From Kitasatospora sp. SolWspMP-SS2h (GTDB lineage: Bacteria; Actinomycetota; Actinomycetes; Streptomycetales; Streptomycetaceae): 64,000 nt of DNA. The notes beneath the pieces were generated by a model. The model was not told where the DNA came from. It ran no database searches and saw nothing but the letters and a program-made list of their open reading frames with translations. The position numbers were made by a program, and so were the translations under genes. Every line of letters starts with the position of its first letter. The first letter of the stretch is position 1. Shown piece after piece: positions 51,392-60,371 of this stretch. Location of the stretch: contig NZ_QLLT01000014.1 in assembly GCF_003259315.1 (NCBI RefSeq), positions 142,384-206,383 of the forward strand, read 5' to 3'.

Positions 51392-52168
51392 TCAGCCGAA
51401 GCGGCCGGAGATGTAGTCCTCGGTGGCCTGGACCGACGGGTTGGAGAAGATCCGCTGGGTGTCGTCCAGCTCGACCAGCTTGCCGGGCTGGCCGACGCCG
51501 GCCAGGTTGAAGAAGGCGGTGCGGTCCGAGACGCGGGCCGCCTGCTGCATGTTGTGGGTCACGATCACGATGGTGAACTGCGACTTCAGCTCGCCGATCA
51601 GGTCCTCGATGGCGAGGGTGGAGATCGGGTCGAGGGCCGAGCAGGGCTCGTCCATCAGCAGCACCTCGGGCTCGACCGCGATCGCCCGGGCGATGCACAG
51701 GCGCTGCTGCTGGCCGCCGGACAGGCCCGCGCCGGGCTTGTTGAGGCGGTCCTTGACCTCGTTCCACAGGTTGGCGCCGCGCAGGGACTTCTCCACCACG
51801 CCGTCCAGCACGGACTTCTTCTTCACCCCGGCCAGCTTGAGGCCGGCCACCACGTTGTCGTAGATCGACATGGTGGGGAACGGGTTGGGACGCTGGAACA
51901 CCATGCCGACCGAGCGGCGGACGGCGACCGGGTCGACGTTGGCGCCGTACAGGTTCTCGTCGTCCAGCATCACCTTGCCCTCGACCCGGGCGCCGGGGAT
52001 CACCTCGTGCATCCGGTTGAGGGTGCGCAGGAAGGTGGACTTGCCGCAGCCCGAGGGGCCGATGAAGGCGGTCACCGAGCGGGGCTCGATGGTCATCGAG
52101 ATGTCCTCGATGGCGCGGGTGGAGCCGTAGTAGGCGGACAGTCCGCTGACGTCGATGCGCTTGGCCAT
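51392..52168 (-). CDS. pstB: Phosphate ABC transporter ATPase
   Basis: 258 residues from ATG. Walker A GPSGCGKS, signature LSGGQQQR, Walker B VLLMDEPCSALDP and switch His in VIVTHNMQQA. The PstB-specific RTLNRMHEVIPGARVEG region is present. It drives high-affinity phosphate uptake with PstC and PstA. It is the last gene of pstSCAB, 41 bp after pstA. Confidence 0.97.
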   Translation of the reverse strand: MAKRIDVSGLSAYYGSTRAIEDISMTIEPRSVTAFIGPSGCGKSTFLRTLNRMHEVIPGARVEGKVMLDDENLYGANVDPVAVRRSVGMVFQRPNPFPTMSIYDNVVAGLKLAGVKKKSVLDGVVEKSLRGANLWNEVKDRLNKPGAGLSGGQQQRLCIARAIAVEPEVLLMDEPCSALDPISTLAIEDLIGELKSQFTIVIVTHNMQQAARVSDRTAFFNLAGVGQPGKLVELDDTQRIFSNPSVQATEDYISGRFG

Positions 52169-52209
52169 GGTCTTTCGTCTTCTCTCGTCTGTTCGTACGT
52201 CAGTCGGTG

Positions 52210-53286
52210 TCAGTGCCCGCCCTTGGGCGAGCGCCAGCGCGCGATGCCCCGGGCGACGAGGTTGAGACCCATCACGAAGGCGATCAGCACCAGGGCCGCG
52301 CCCCAGGCGCGTTGGTAGCCGTAGTCGTTGTTGATCTGCGAGTACTGCTGCCAGATGTAGAGCGGCAGCGACTGCTGCGGACCGTGGAACGGGTCGCTGT
52401 TGATGAAGTCGGCGCCGAACACCAGCATCATCACGGGGGCGGTCTCACCGGTGATGCGGGCGACCGCCAGCATCACACCGGTGGTGATCCCGCCCACGGC
52501 GGTGGGGAGGACGATCCGCAGGATGGTCTTCCAGCGCGGCACACCGAGCGCGTACGAGGCTTCGCGCAGCTCGTTCGGAACGAGCTTGAGCATCTCCTCG
52601 GTGGAGCGGACCACGACCGGCATCATCAGGATCGCCAGCGCGAGGCTGCCCGAGAAGCCGGAGTACTCGAAGCCCAGGGCGATGTTCCAGAGCGAGAGGA
52701 CGAACAGGCCGGCGACGACCGACGGGATGCCGGTCATGACGTCGACGAAGAAGGTGACCGCCTTGGCGAGCCGGCCGCGGCCGTACTCCACCAGGTAGAC
52801 GGCGGTGAGCAGGCCGATCGGTGCGGCGATCAGGGTCGCCAGCAGGACCTGCTCGACGGTGCCGATGATGGCGTGGTAGATGCCGCCGTCCGGGCTGAGG
52901 GTGGCGACGACGCCCTTCATCGAGTGGCTGAGGAAGTTGCCGTCGATCGCGCCGATGCCCTGCTGGACGGTGTAGAACGTCAGCGCGACCAGCGGGACCA
53001 CGGCGCAGATGAAGGAGACCCAGATCAGCGAGGTGGCGAACCGGTCCCTGGCCTGGCGGCGGCCCTCGACCGAGGCCGAGACGGCGTAGCTGACCAGCAG
53101 GAACAGCAGGGCGGAGATCAGGCCCCACTGGATGTGGCTCTTCAGCCCGGCGACGGCGCCGAGGGCGCAGCCGACCGCGATCGAGGCGGCGGCGACGCCG
53201 GCCGGCGCCCAGCGGGGCAGCCGGGCCGCGGTCAGCCGGCGGCTGAGCTGCGGGGCGGCGTCGGTGACGGTCGAAATCGCGCTCAC
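52210..53286 (-). CDS. pstA: Phosphate ABC transporter permease PstA
   Basis: 358 residues from ATG. An extra N-terminal region with two helices precedes the usual six-helix permease. The EAA loop is REASYALGVPRWKTILRIVL, and GVMLAVARITGETAPVMML follows. The start overlaps the pstC stop by 4 bp, so translation is coupled. Confidence 0.96.
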   Translation of the reverse strand: MSAISTVTDAAPQLSRRLTAARLPRWAPAGVAAASIAVGCALGAVAGLKSHIQWGLISALLFLLVSYAVSASVEGRRQARDRFATSLIWVSFICAVVPLVALTFYTVQQGIGAIDGNFLSHSMKGVVATLSPDGGIYHAIIGTVEQVLLATLIAAPIGLLTAVYLVEYGRGRLAKAVTFFVDVMTGIPSVVAGLFVLSLWNIALGFEYSGFSGSLALAILMMPVVVRSTEEMLKLVPNELREASYALGVPRWKTILRIVLPTAVGGITTGVMLAVARITGETAPVMMLVFGADFINSDPFHGPQQSLPLYIWQQYSQINNDYGYQRAWGAALVLIAFVMGLNLVARGIARWRSPKGGH

Positions 53287-54266
53287 GCGGCGGCCCCCGA
53301 GTACTCCTTGCGACGGGCGATGATCATGCGGGCCGAGCCGTTCACCAGCAGGGTGATGACGAACAGCACCAGGCCGGAGGCCATCAGGGCGTCACGGCCC
53401 AGCGGCTGGGCCTCGTTGAACTTGAGCGCGATGTTCTGCGCGAAGGTGCCGCCGCCCGGGTCGAGTAGGTGCAGCGACAGCCGGCTGTTGGTGGAGAGCA
53501 CGGTGGCGACCGCGATGGTCTCGCCGAGCGCGCGGCCCAGGCCGAGCATCGACGCGGAGATGATGCCGGGGCGGCCGAACGGCAGCACCGCGGTGCGGAC
53601 CATCTCCCAGCGGGTCGCGCCGAGCGCGAGCGCCGCCTCCTCGTGCATCCGCGGGACCTGCCGGAACACCTCGCGGGTGACCGCGGTGATGATCGGCAGC
53701 ACCATGATCGCCAGCAGGATGCCGACGGTGAACAGGTTGCGCGGCGGGACGCCCGCGGTGGACTGCCCGAAGAGGTACGTCCAGCCCAGGTACTGGTCCA
53801 TCCAGCTGGTCAGGCCGTCCATGTGCGGGACCAGGAACAGCACGCCCCACAGGCCGTAGACGATGGAGGGGACGGCGGCCAGCAGGTCCACCAGGTAGGC
53901 GAACGGCTGGGCGATCCGGCGCGGCGCGTAGTGCGAGATGAACAGCGCGATGCCGACCGAGACCGGGACCGCGATGACCATCGCGATCAGCGCGCTGACC
54001 AGGGTGCCGAAGGTGAGGACGGCGATGCCGAAGACCGGCTTCACGGCGTCCGGGGTCCACTCGAAGGTGGTGAGGAAGTTGCCGTCGTTCTTGCCCAGCG
54101 CGAGGGCCGAGCGGTAGGCGAGGAAGCCCGCGATGGCGGCCATGATGACCAGCAGCAGGATGCCCGAGCCCCGGGAGAGGTTGAAGAACACGCTGTCACC
54201 GCGGCGGCTGTCGCCCCGGCTCCGTCGAGTCCGTCCCCGCGCGTCGGCGGGGGGTGCAGAAGTCAT
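53283..54266 (-). CDS. pstC: Phosphate ABC transporter permease PstC
   Basis: 327 residues from ATG. A basic N-terminus (RGRTRRSRGDSRRGD) precedes six membrane helices. The EAA loop HEEAALALGATRWEMVRTAV and MLGLGRALGETIAVATVL are PstC hallmarks. It is separated from pstS by a 172-bp gap with a hairpin that probably lowers expression relative to pstS. Confidence 0.96.
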   Translation of the reverse strand: MTSAPPADARGRTRRSRGDSRRGDSVFFNLSRGSGILLLVIMAAIAGFLAYRSALALGKNDGNFLTTFEWTPDAVKPVFGIAVLTFGTLVSALIAMVIAVPVSVGIALFISHYAPRRIAQPFAYLVDLLAAVPSIVYGLWGVLFLVPHMDGLTSWMDQYLGWTYLFGQSTAGVPPRNLFTVGILLAIMVLPIITAVTREVFRQVPRMHEEAALALGATRWEMVRTAVLPFGRPGIISASMLGLGRALGETIAVATVLSTNSRLSLHLLDPGGGTFAQNIALKFNEAQPLGRDALMASGLVLFVITLLVNGSARMIIARRKEYSGAAA

Positions 54267-54370
54267 GGTCGTTTACTCCGGTCTGGCGGCGCTGCCCCGC
54301 GGAGGGCGGCACCATGGCGGCGGTGCCCCGGACGTTCTCGTGGTGGTGGTGCGTGGTGCGGGCCGACGGG

Positions 54371-54422
54371 GACCCCGGCCGGACGGCCCCTCCCCCTCCT
54401 TCGGGGGCCGCCCGGCCGGGTC
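54371..54422 (-). terminator. Attenuator-like hairpin between pstS and pstC
   Basis: About 18 of 20 positions pair between 54371-54390 and 54404-54422, with one bulge and one mismatch. It lies 17 nt past the pstS stop, so it likely acts as partial terminator or 3' stabiliser of the abundant pstS message. Confidence 0.7.
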
Positions 54423-54438
54423 GTCGCTGTGCCCGGGC

Positions 54439-55584
54439 TCAGGCCAGGGCGTCGATCTGGGTCTTGACCTTGGCGGCGAGCTCGGCCGGCAGCGGCACGT
54501 AGCCGACCGCGCCGATGGCCTGCTGGCCGCCGTCGCTGACGGTGTAGTTCAGGAAGGACTTCAGGATCGGCAGGCTGTCGGCCTTGTTGCCCTTGTCGCA
54601 AACGATCTCGTAGGTGACCAGGGTCAGCGGGTAGTTGCCCTCGGCCTTGGTCGCGTAGTCGATGTCCAGCGCCAGGTCGGCACCGGTGCCGACGACCTTG
54701 GCGGCGGCCAGGGTGGCGGCGGCGTTGGCGGCGGTGGCCTCGACCGGCTTGGCGGCACCGGTGTTGATCAGCGCGCTGGTCAGCTTGTTGGTCTGGGCGT
54801 AGGAGAGCTCGACGTAGGAGATCGAGTTCTTGACCTGCTTCACCTGGGCCGCGACGCCGGCGGAGCCGTTCGCGGACTGGCCGCCCTGGCCCGCCCAGGT
54901 CTTGGCGGCCGGGTACTTCCAGGCGCCGCCGCCGGCCTTGGCCAGGTAGCCGGTCAGGTTGGCGGTGGTGCCGGAGTCGTCCGAGCGGTGGATCGCCTGG
55001 ATCGCGGCGTCCGGCAGGGTGACGCCCGGGTTCAGGGCGGCGATCGCCGGGTCGTTCCACTTGGTGATCTGCGAGTCGAAGATCTTCGCCAGGGTCGGGC
55101 CGTCCAGGACCAGCTTGTCGGCGCCGTCCACGTTGTAGACGATCGAGATCAGGCCGCCGACCATCGGCAGGTCGATCGCCTGGCCGCCGGTGCAGACCTG
55201 CTTCGAGGCGTCGACCTCGGCCGGCTTCAGGGCGGAGTCGGAGCCCGCGAAGGCGATCTTGCCCTGGTTGAACTGGGTCACACCGGCACCGGAACCGCCG
55301 CCGCCGTAGGTCAGGGTGGCGCTGGAGCAGGCGGCGCTGTAGGCGGCCTTCCAGACGTCGACGGCCGGGGTCTGCGCGGTCGAACCCGCGGCCAGCAGCT
55401 GGCCGCCCTTGTCGGCACAGGCGATCTTGGCCGCGGCCGCCGTCGAGCCACCGGCGGACGAGGAGGCGCCCGAGGTGGTGTTCGAGGTGTTGTCGTCCGT
55501 ACCGCACGCCGAGAGCGACAGCGTGGAGACGAGCGCGACGGCACCGATGGCGAGGGCCTTGGAGCGGCCGTTCCGCAGGTTCAC
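54439..55584 (-). CDS. pstS: Phosphate-binding lipoprotein PstS
   Basis: 381 residues from a GTG with AAAGGGA 8 nt upstream. Lipobox LSAC follows a signal peptide (ALAIGAVALVSTLSLSAC). Ligand loops: LLAAGSTAQTPAVD, TYGGGGSGAGVTQF, FAGSDSALKP and HRSDDSGTTANLTGYL (the phosphate-binding SGTT). It captures phosphate outside the membrane for PstCAB. Its promoter has a clear PHO box. Confidence 0.97.
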   Translation of the reverse strand: MNLRNGRSKALAIGAVALVSTLSLSACGTDDNTSNTTSGASSSAGGSTAAAAKIACADKGGQLLAAGSTAQTPAVDVWKAAYSAACSSATLTYGGGGSGAGVTQFNQGKIAFAGSDSALKPAEVDASKQVCTGGQAIDLPMVGGLISIVYNVDGADKLVLDGPTLAKIFDSQITKWNDPAIAALNPGVTLPDAAIQAIHRSDDSGTTANLTGYLAKAGGGAWKYPAAKTWAGQGGQSANGSAGVAAQVKQVKNSISYVELSYAQTNKLTSALINTGAAKPVEATAANAAATLAAAKVVGTGADLALDIDYATKAEGNYPLTLVTYEIVCDKGNKADSLPILKSFLNYTVSDGGQQAIGAVGYVPLPAELAAKVKTQIDALA

Positions 55585-55670
55585 TGGGTGTCCCTTTCTG
55601 AGGCAATGCCGGTCTCGGAACGACCGGTTTTGCTGTGGTCCGGGGCCCTTTCGGCCCTCCGGTAACCCAG

Positions 55671-55725
55671 AAGTTAGGCAGGACAGGTGACGCGTCAGCC
55701 GGTCACACATGAACGGGGAGTGAAC
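55671..55725 (-). promoter_or_regulatory. pstS promoter with PHO box
   Basis: Abutting 11-nt direct repeats GTTCACTCCCC (55715-55725) and GTTCATGTGTG (55704-55714) match the PhoP unit GTTCACC. Downstream are -35-like CTGACG (55693-55698) and -10 TAACTT (55671-55676). This is the clearest PhoP site in the window. Confidence 0.82.
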
Positions 55726-55828
55726 CTCGAAGGGACGTCAGGAAACTGCGGCAGGTAGTAACGGTTTCGTCACGGCGGGGGCGCGGCCGGATCACCCCGA
55801 CGGTCCGCCCGGACGGCCGCGGCCCCGC

Positions 55829-56353
55829 TCAGCCGAGCAGCAGCTCCAGCAGCGCGTCCACCAGCACCCGGTCGCGCGGGTGCGTCAGCCGCTCCCGGGC
55901 CCGCCGCGGCGGCAGCCACTCCAGCCGGTCCACCTCCCGGTTGGGCCGGAACGAGCCGCCCGCCGGCACCGCCGACCAGTACCGGACCTCCTTCGGCCGG
56001 CCCTGCACCAGGTAGTGCTGGGCCGGCAGCTCCGGCCCCAGCACGCAGCGCATCCCGGTCTCCTCCCGCACCTCGCGCAGCGCCGCCGCCAGCCAGCCCT
56101 CCCCCGGCTCCAGCTTCCCCTTCGGCAGGCTCCAGTCGTCGTACTTCGGCCGGTGCACCAGCGCGATCCGCGGCTTCTTGCGCCCCTTGCCGCCCTTCTT
56201 CGGCGGCCCCGGCACCCAGAGCACCGCCCCCGCCGCCAGCACCGTCGAACGGGGACCCGCCGCCGGACGGCGGTCGGTGCGGGAACCGCCCGACCGGGCC
56301 GGGGCACGGTCGGGCGCCGAGGGGCGGTCGGGCATCTGCGGCACGCGGTCCAT
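55829..56353 (-). CDS. NUDIX hydrolase
   Basis: 174 residues from ATG (MDRVPQMPDR); an in-frame ATG six codons later is possible. The NUDIX box is complete: GKLEPGEGWLAAALREVREE followed by TGM. Proline/Arg-rich N-terminal 35 residues precede it. The position beside CHAD and ppk matches the MutT gene of other Streptomyces. With a WSLPKGKLEPGE context it may act on nucleotide or polyphosphate-type substrates. Substrate unproven. Confidence 0.9.
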   Translation of the reverse strand: MDRVPQMPDRPSAPDRAPARSGGSRTDRRPAAGPRSTVLAAGAVLWVPGPPKKGGKGRKKPRIALVHRPKYDDWSLPKGKLEPGEGWLAAALREVREETGMRCVLGPELPAQHYLVQGRPKEVRYWSAVPAGGSFRPNREVDRLEWLPPRRARERLTHPRDRVLVDALLELLLG

Positions 56354-56400
56354 CCGGGCGGGGAACGGGGGCGGGGAACAGGGGGCGGGGGAACGGGGGC

Positions 56401-57474
56401 TCAGTCCGACGGCACCGCCGCCGGACCGGCCAGCCCGGGCACCACCCCCGGCCACCGGCGCCCGAAAGCGTACCGGGCCGACTCCACCTCCAGACGCTGG
56501 TCGGCGTGCACCACCCCCAGCACGTACGCCGTCGCCGGGGTGATCCGCGGCGTGCGGGCCGCCGCCGCCACCGTCGCCGCCGCGTCCGACGCCTCCTGGT
56601 GGCGCGCCAGCACCCCGTCCAGCTCCGCCAGCCCCCCGCCCGGCGCCCCGCACACCTCCAGCGCGTACCTGGCCCGCTTCACCAGGACCCGGGCCCGCAG
56701 CCACGGCGCGTCGTCCGCCGCCAGCGCCGCGTCCGCGTCCGCCGGGGCCCGCGCCGCCGGCACCGCGCCCGGCGCCGCTTCCCGCACCGGCCCCAGCCGG
56801 TGCAGCCCCGCCCCGCCGTACGCCCGCGCCGCCCGCTGCCACGGCAGCCGCTCGCCCGCCCCCAGCAGCGCCGCCAGCGCCGTCCCGGTCGCCGGCAGCA
56901 GCGCCGCCGCCGGCTCGGCCGCCGCCGGGGCCACCAGCGGCACCTCCCCGGCCAGCAGCGTCATCCGGTCCGCCAGCGCGTGCAGCCGGGCCGAGCGCAG
57001 CTCCTGCAGCAGCGCGGTGTGCGCCCGGCTCCGGGCCAGCGTCAGCTGCCGCTCCAGCAGCGCCCGGGCCTTGGGCGCGCCCGCGTGCCCGGCCAGCATT
57101 CCCGCCCCCTCCGGGGAGGTGTCGGCCAGCGAGTCCAGCGCCTCCAGCAGCCGGGTCGCCCGCCGCTGGCAGCCCGGCTCCTGGTCCAGCAGGTCGAGCA
57201 GCCAGCGCAGCTCGGTGCGCGACTCCCGCGCCCACTGCGCCTCGAACGCCGCCGCGAAGGTGTGCAGCGCCCCGCCGATCCGGCGCACCGCCCGCAGCAG
57301 GTCGGCCGCCGCCTGCGCCGACGCCGGCAGCGCCGCCGGTCTGGACCCCGCCTCGCCGACCGCCTGCGGCAGGGCGCGCAGGAACGCGCCCGCCTGGGCG
57401 GTCAGGTAGCCGGCAAGGACCTCCCCGGCGGTCGCGGCGCGCGCCACCGGGGCCGTCGTCGGCGCATCGGTCAT
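56401..57474 (-). CDS. CHAD-domain protein
   Basis: 357 residues from ATG (MTDAPTTAPV). An all-helical CHAD fold with conserved histidines and basic residues, e.g. RRIGGALHTFAAAF, SRTELRWLLDLLD, LVKRARYALEVCG. CHAD proteins bind polyphosphate, and this gene lies directly next to ppk. The usual first CHAD motif VHxxRVxxRR is altered here to LLRAVRRIGGALHTF. It is convergently arranged with nothing; all run on the minus strand. Confidence 0.85.
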   Translation of the reverse strand: MTDAPTTAPVARAATAGEVLAGYLTAQAGAFLRALPQAVGEAGSRPAALPASAQAAADLLRAVRRIGGALHTFAAAFEAQWARESRTELRWLLDLLDQEPGCQRRATRLLEALDSLADTSPEGAGMLAGHAGAPKARALLERQLTLARSRAHTALLQELRSARLHALADRMTLLAGEVPLVAPAAAEPAAALLPATGTALAALLGAGERLPWQRAARAYGGAGLHRLGPVREAAPGAVPAARAPADADAALAADDAPWLRARVLVKRARYALEVCGAPGGGLAELDGVLARHQEASDAAATVAAAARTPRITPATAYVLGVVHADQRLEVESARYAFGRRWPGVVPGLAGPAAVPSD

Positions 57475-57587
57475 GGCTGTGGCTCTCCCCGATTCCCTCC
57501 CCGGGCCTGCCCCGGGGGTCCCCGGGCGTGCCCCGGGGCGTGCAGTCCGCCCGCGCCGGGACGCTCCCGGCGCGGGCGGGGTGCCGC

Positions 57588-60086
57588 TCAGCGCGCGGCG
57601 GCGGAGCCGCGGTTGCGGCGGCGCGAGTCGATCAGCAGGTCCTGGACGTGGCGCAGCGGCCGGCCCTCGGCGTCCTGCGCGTGCCGGGTCCAGGTGCCGT
57701 CGGCACCCAGGTGCCAGGAGTCGGTCTCCTCGGAGACGCCCAGGTCCAGCAGCCCGTTCAGCTCGGCCCGGTGCGCCGGGTCGGTGACCCGCACCAGCGC
57801 CTCGATCCGGCGGTCCAGGTTGCGGTGCATCATGTCGGCGCTGCCGATCCACACCTCCGGGTCGCCGCCGTTGCCGAACACGAAGACCCGCGAGTGCTCC
57901 AGGAACCGCCCGAGTATCGACCGCACCCGGACGTTCTCGCTCAGCCCCGGCACGCCCGGCCGGATCGCGCAGATGCCGCGCACCCACACGTCCACCGGCA
58001 CCCCGGCCTGCGAGGCCCGGTACAGCGCGTCGATCACCACCTCGTCGACGATCGAGTTGACCTTGATCCGGACGAAGGCCGGCCGCCCGGCCCGGTGGTG
58101 CGCGATCTCCCCGTTGATCCGCGCCACCAGGCCGTCGCGCAGCCCGCGCGGCGCGGTGAGCAGCCGCCGGTACGACTCGCGCCGCGAGTACCCCGACAGC
58201 CGGTTGAACAGGTCCGACAGGTCCGCGCCGACCTGCGGGTCCGCCGTCAGCAGGCCCAGGTCCTCGTACAGCCGGGCCGTCTTCGGGTGGTAGTTGCCGG
58301 TGCCGACGTGCGAGTACCGGCGCAGCGTGTCGCCCTCCTGGCGGACCACCAGCGACAGCTTGCAGTGCGTCTTCAGCCCGACCAGGCCGTACACCACGTG
58401 GCAGCCGGACTCCTCCAGCTTCCGGGCCCACTTGATGTTCGCCTGCTCGTCGAAGCGCGCCTTGATCTCCACCAGCACCAGCACCTGCTTGCCGGACTCC
58501 GCCGCGTCGATCAGCGCGTCCACGATCGGCGAGTCGCCGGAGGTCCGGTACAGCGTCTGCTTGATCGCCAGCACGTGCGGGTCGGCCGCGGCCTGCTCCA
58601 GGAACGCCTGCACCGAGGTGGAGAACGAGTCGTACGGGTGGTGCAGCAGCACGTCCCGCTCGCGCATCGCCCCGAAGATGTCCGGCAGCGTCGCCGACTC
58701 CACGTCGGTCAGCCCGCGCGCCGTGCCCGCCACGAACTTCGGGTACCGCAGCTCCGGCCGGTCCAGGTCGGCGATCCCGAACAGCCCGGTCAGGTCCAGC
58801 GGCCCGGGCAGCGGGAAGACCTCCGCCTCGGTGATGTTCAGCTCCCGCACCAGCAGGTCCAGGATGTACGGGTCGATCGACTCCTCGACCTCCAGGCGCA
58901 CCGGCGGCCCGAACCGGCGCCGCATCAGCTCCTTCTCCAGCGCCTTCAGGATGTTCTCGGTGTCGTCCTCCTCCACCTCCAGGTCCTCGTTGCGGGTGAC
59001 CCGGAACGCGTGGTGGGCGAGCACCTCCATCCCCGGGAACAGCTCCTCCAGGTGCGCCCCCATCACGTCCTCCAGCGGCACGTACCGCTGCGGCGACGCC
59101 TCCAGGAAGCGGGACAGCGACTGCGGCACCTTCACCCGGGCGAAGTGCTTGTGCCCCGACACCGGGTTGCGCACCACCACCGCCAGGTTCAGCGACAGCC
59201 CCGATATGTACGGGAACGGGTGCGCCGGGTCGACCGCCAGCGGCGTCAGCACGGGGAAGATCTGCTGCCGGAACAGCGTGTGCAGCCGGGCCTGCTCGGC
59301 CTCCGCCAGGTCCGGCCAGCGCACCAGCTCGATGCCCTCGGCCGCCAGGTCCGGCAGCACCTCCTGCTGAAAGGTCGCCGCGTGACGCGCCATCAGCTCG
59401 CGCGAACGGCGCCAGATCAGGTCCAGCACCTCGCGCGGCTGGTGCCCCGACGCCGAGCGCTGCGCCACGCCGGTGGCGATCCGGCGCTTGAGGCCGGCCA
59501 CCCGCACCATGAAGAACTCGTCCAGGTTGGACGCGAAGATCGCCAGGAACTTGGCCCGCTCCAGCAGCGGGATGCTCGGGTCCTCCGCGAGCTCCAGCAC
59601 CCGCTCGTTGAACGCCAGCCAGCTGCGCTCGCGGTCCAGGAACCGGCCCTGCGGCAGCTCCGCCTCCTCCGGGCCCCGCCCGTCGGCCGCGGCGTTCGCG
59701 GTGCCCGCGGTGCCCGCGACGCTTGCGGTGCCCGCCGGGAAGGCCGCCGAGACCGCCGTGGGCAGCGCCGTGGGCAGCGCCGTCGCGGCCCGCACCGGCT
59801 CCGCCGGCACCGCGGGGGACGCCTCGGCCGGGGCCTTGGCCTCCACCGCCTTGGCACCGGCCGCCCTGGTCCTGCCGCGCGCCGACGCCGGGCGCGGCTT
59901 CGCCTCCTTGGCGTCCTTGGCCTCCTTGGCGGACTCCCTACCGCCGGTGTCCTTGCCGGCGGCGGCTCTGCCGCCACCGGCCCCGGTACCGGACCCGGAC
60001 CTCACACCCGACCGCACGGCCGGCTTCTGCTCACTGCTGCGCTCGGCCGGATCGGCCGAGTCGGAGACGGGGCGGGGGATGCTCAT
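57588..60086 (-). CDS. ppk: Polyphosphate kinase 1
   Basis: 832 residues from ATG (MSIPRPVSDS). An N-terminal extension of about 140 residues, Ala/Lys/Glu/Pro-rich, precedes the conserved core, which starts at RFLDRERSWLAFNERVLELA. The autophosphorylated His is in GLKTHCKLSLVVR, and HVGTGNYHPKTARLYEDLG follows. It makes polyphosphate from ATP reversibly. An upstream PHO-box-like pair suggests PhoP control. The C-terminus ends with RHVQDLLIDSRRRNRGSAAAR (about last 21, ends basic). Confidence 0.96.
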   Translation of the reverse strand: MSIPRPVSDSADPAERSSEQKPAVRSGVRSGSGTGAGGGRAAAGKDTGGRESAKEAKDAKEAKPRPASARGRTRAAGAKAVEAKAPAEASPAVPAEPVRAATALPTALPTAVSAAFPAGTASVAGTAGTANAAADGRGPEEAELPQGRFLDRERSWLAFNERVLELAEDPSIPLLERAKFLAIFASNLDEFFMVRVAGLKRRIATGVAQRSASGHQPREVLDLIWRRSRELMARHAATFQQEVLPDLAAEGIELVRWPDLAEAEQARLHTLFRQQIFPVLTPLAVDPAHPFPYISGLSLNLAVVVRNPVSGHKHFARVKVPQSLSRFLEASPQRYVPLEDVMGAHLEELFPGMEVLAHHAFRVTRNEDLEVEEDDTENILKALEKELMRRRFGPPVRLEVEESIDPYILDLLVRELNITEAEVFPLPGPLDLTGLFGIADLDRPELRYPKFVAGTARGLTDVESATLPDIFGAMRERDVLLHHPYDSFSTSVQAFLEQAAADPHVLAIKQTLYRTSGDSPIVDALIDAAESGKQVLVLVEIKARFDEQANIKWARKLEESGCHVVYGLVGLKTHCKLSLVVRQEGDTLRRYSHVGTGNYHPKTARLYEDLGLLTADPQVGADLSDLFNRLSGYSRRESYRRLLTAPRGLRDGLVARINGEIAHHRAGRPAFVRIKVNSIVDEVVIDALYRASQAGVPVDVWVRGICAIRPGVPGLSENVRVRSILGRFLEHSRVFVFGNGGDPEVWIGSADMMHRNLDRRIEALVRVTDPAHRAELNGLLDLGVSEETDSWHLGADGTWTRHAQDAEGRPLRHVQDLLIDSRRRNRGSAAAR

Positions 60087-60268
60087 GGGTTCCAGCTCCT
60101 CCTGCAGGACGCGGCCCCGGTGGGGCGAAGGGCATGACTCCGCAGGCTGCTCGTCCTCGTCGACCCACGTCCACCCGCCCGGGGACGCCGGAACCCGCCC
60201 GGACGGGCGGGGGGTGGAGCGGTGACGCGGACGCGGCAATACGGACGACATTCTGTGATCTTCGCGGC

Positions 60269-60290
60269 GCCAATTGAATCCACGGTAAAC
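60269..60290 (-). promoter_or_regulatory. PHO-box-like repeats upstream of ppk
   Basis: GTTTACCGTGG (60280-60290) and ATTCAATTGGC (60269-60279) abut on the minus strand. A CAGAAT -10-like element follows about 17 nt downstream. PhoP control of ppk is known in Streptomyces, supporting the call. Confidence 0.65.
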
Positions 60291-60371
60291 ACCGCATGGC
60301 TGGGAGGAAAGCTGAGTCGGTCGCCCCCGTGGCCGCCGGCGGTTCCTCCCTCCCGTCCGCGTCCGCCCAGC

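Noticed and set aside
57588..60137. Very long open frames opposite ppk, ftsH, dacB and other genes.
   Set aside because: They are expected in DNA of this GC content, lack binding sites and family motifs, and mirror well-supported genes.
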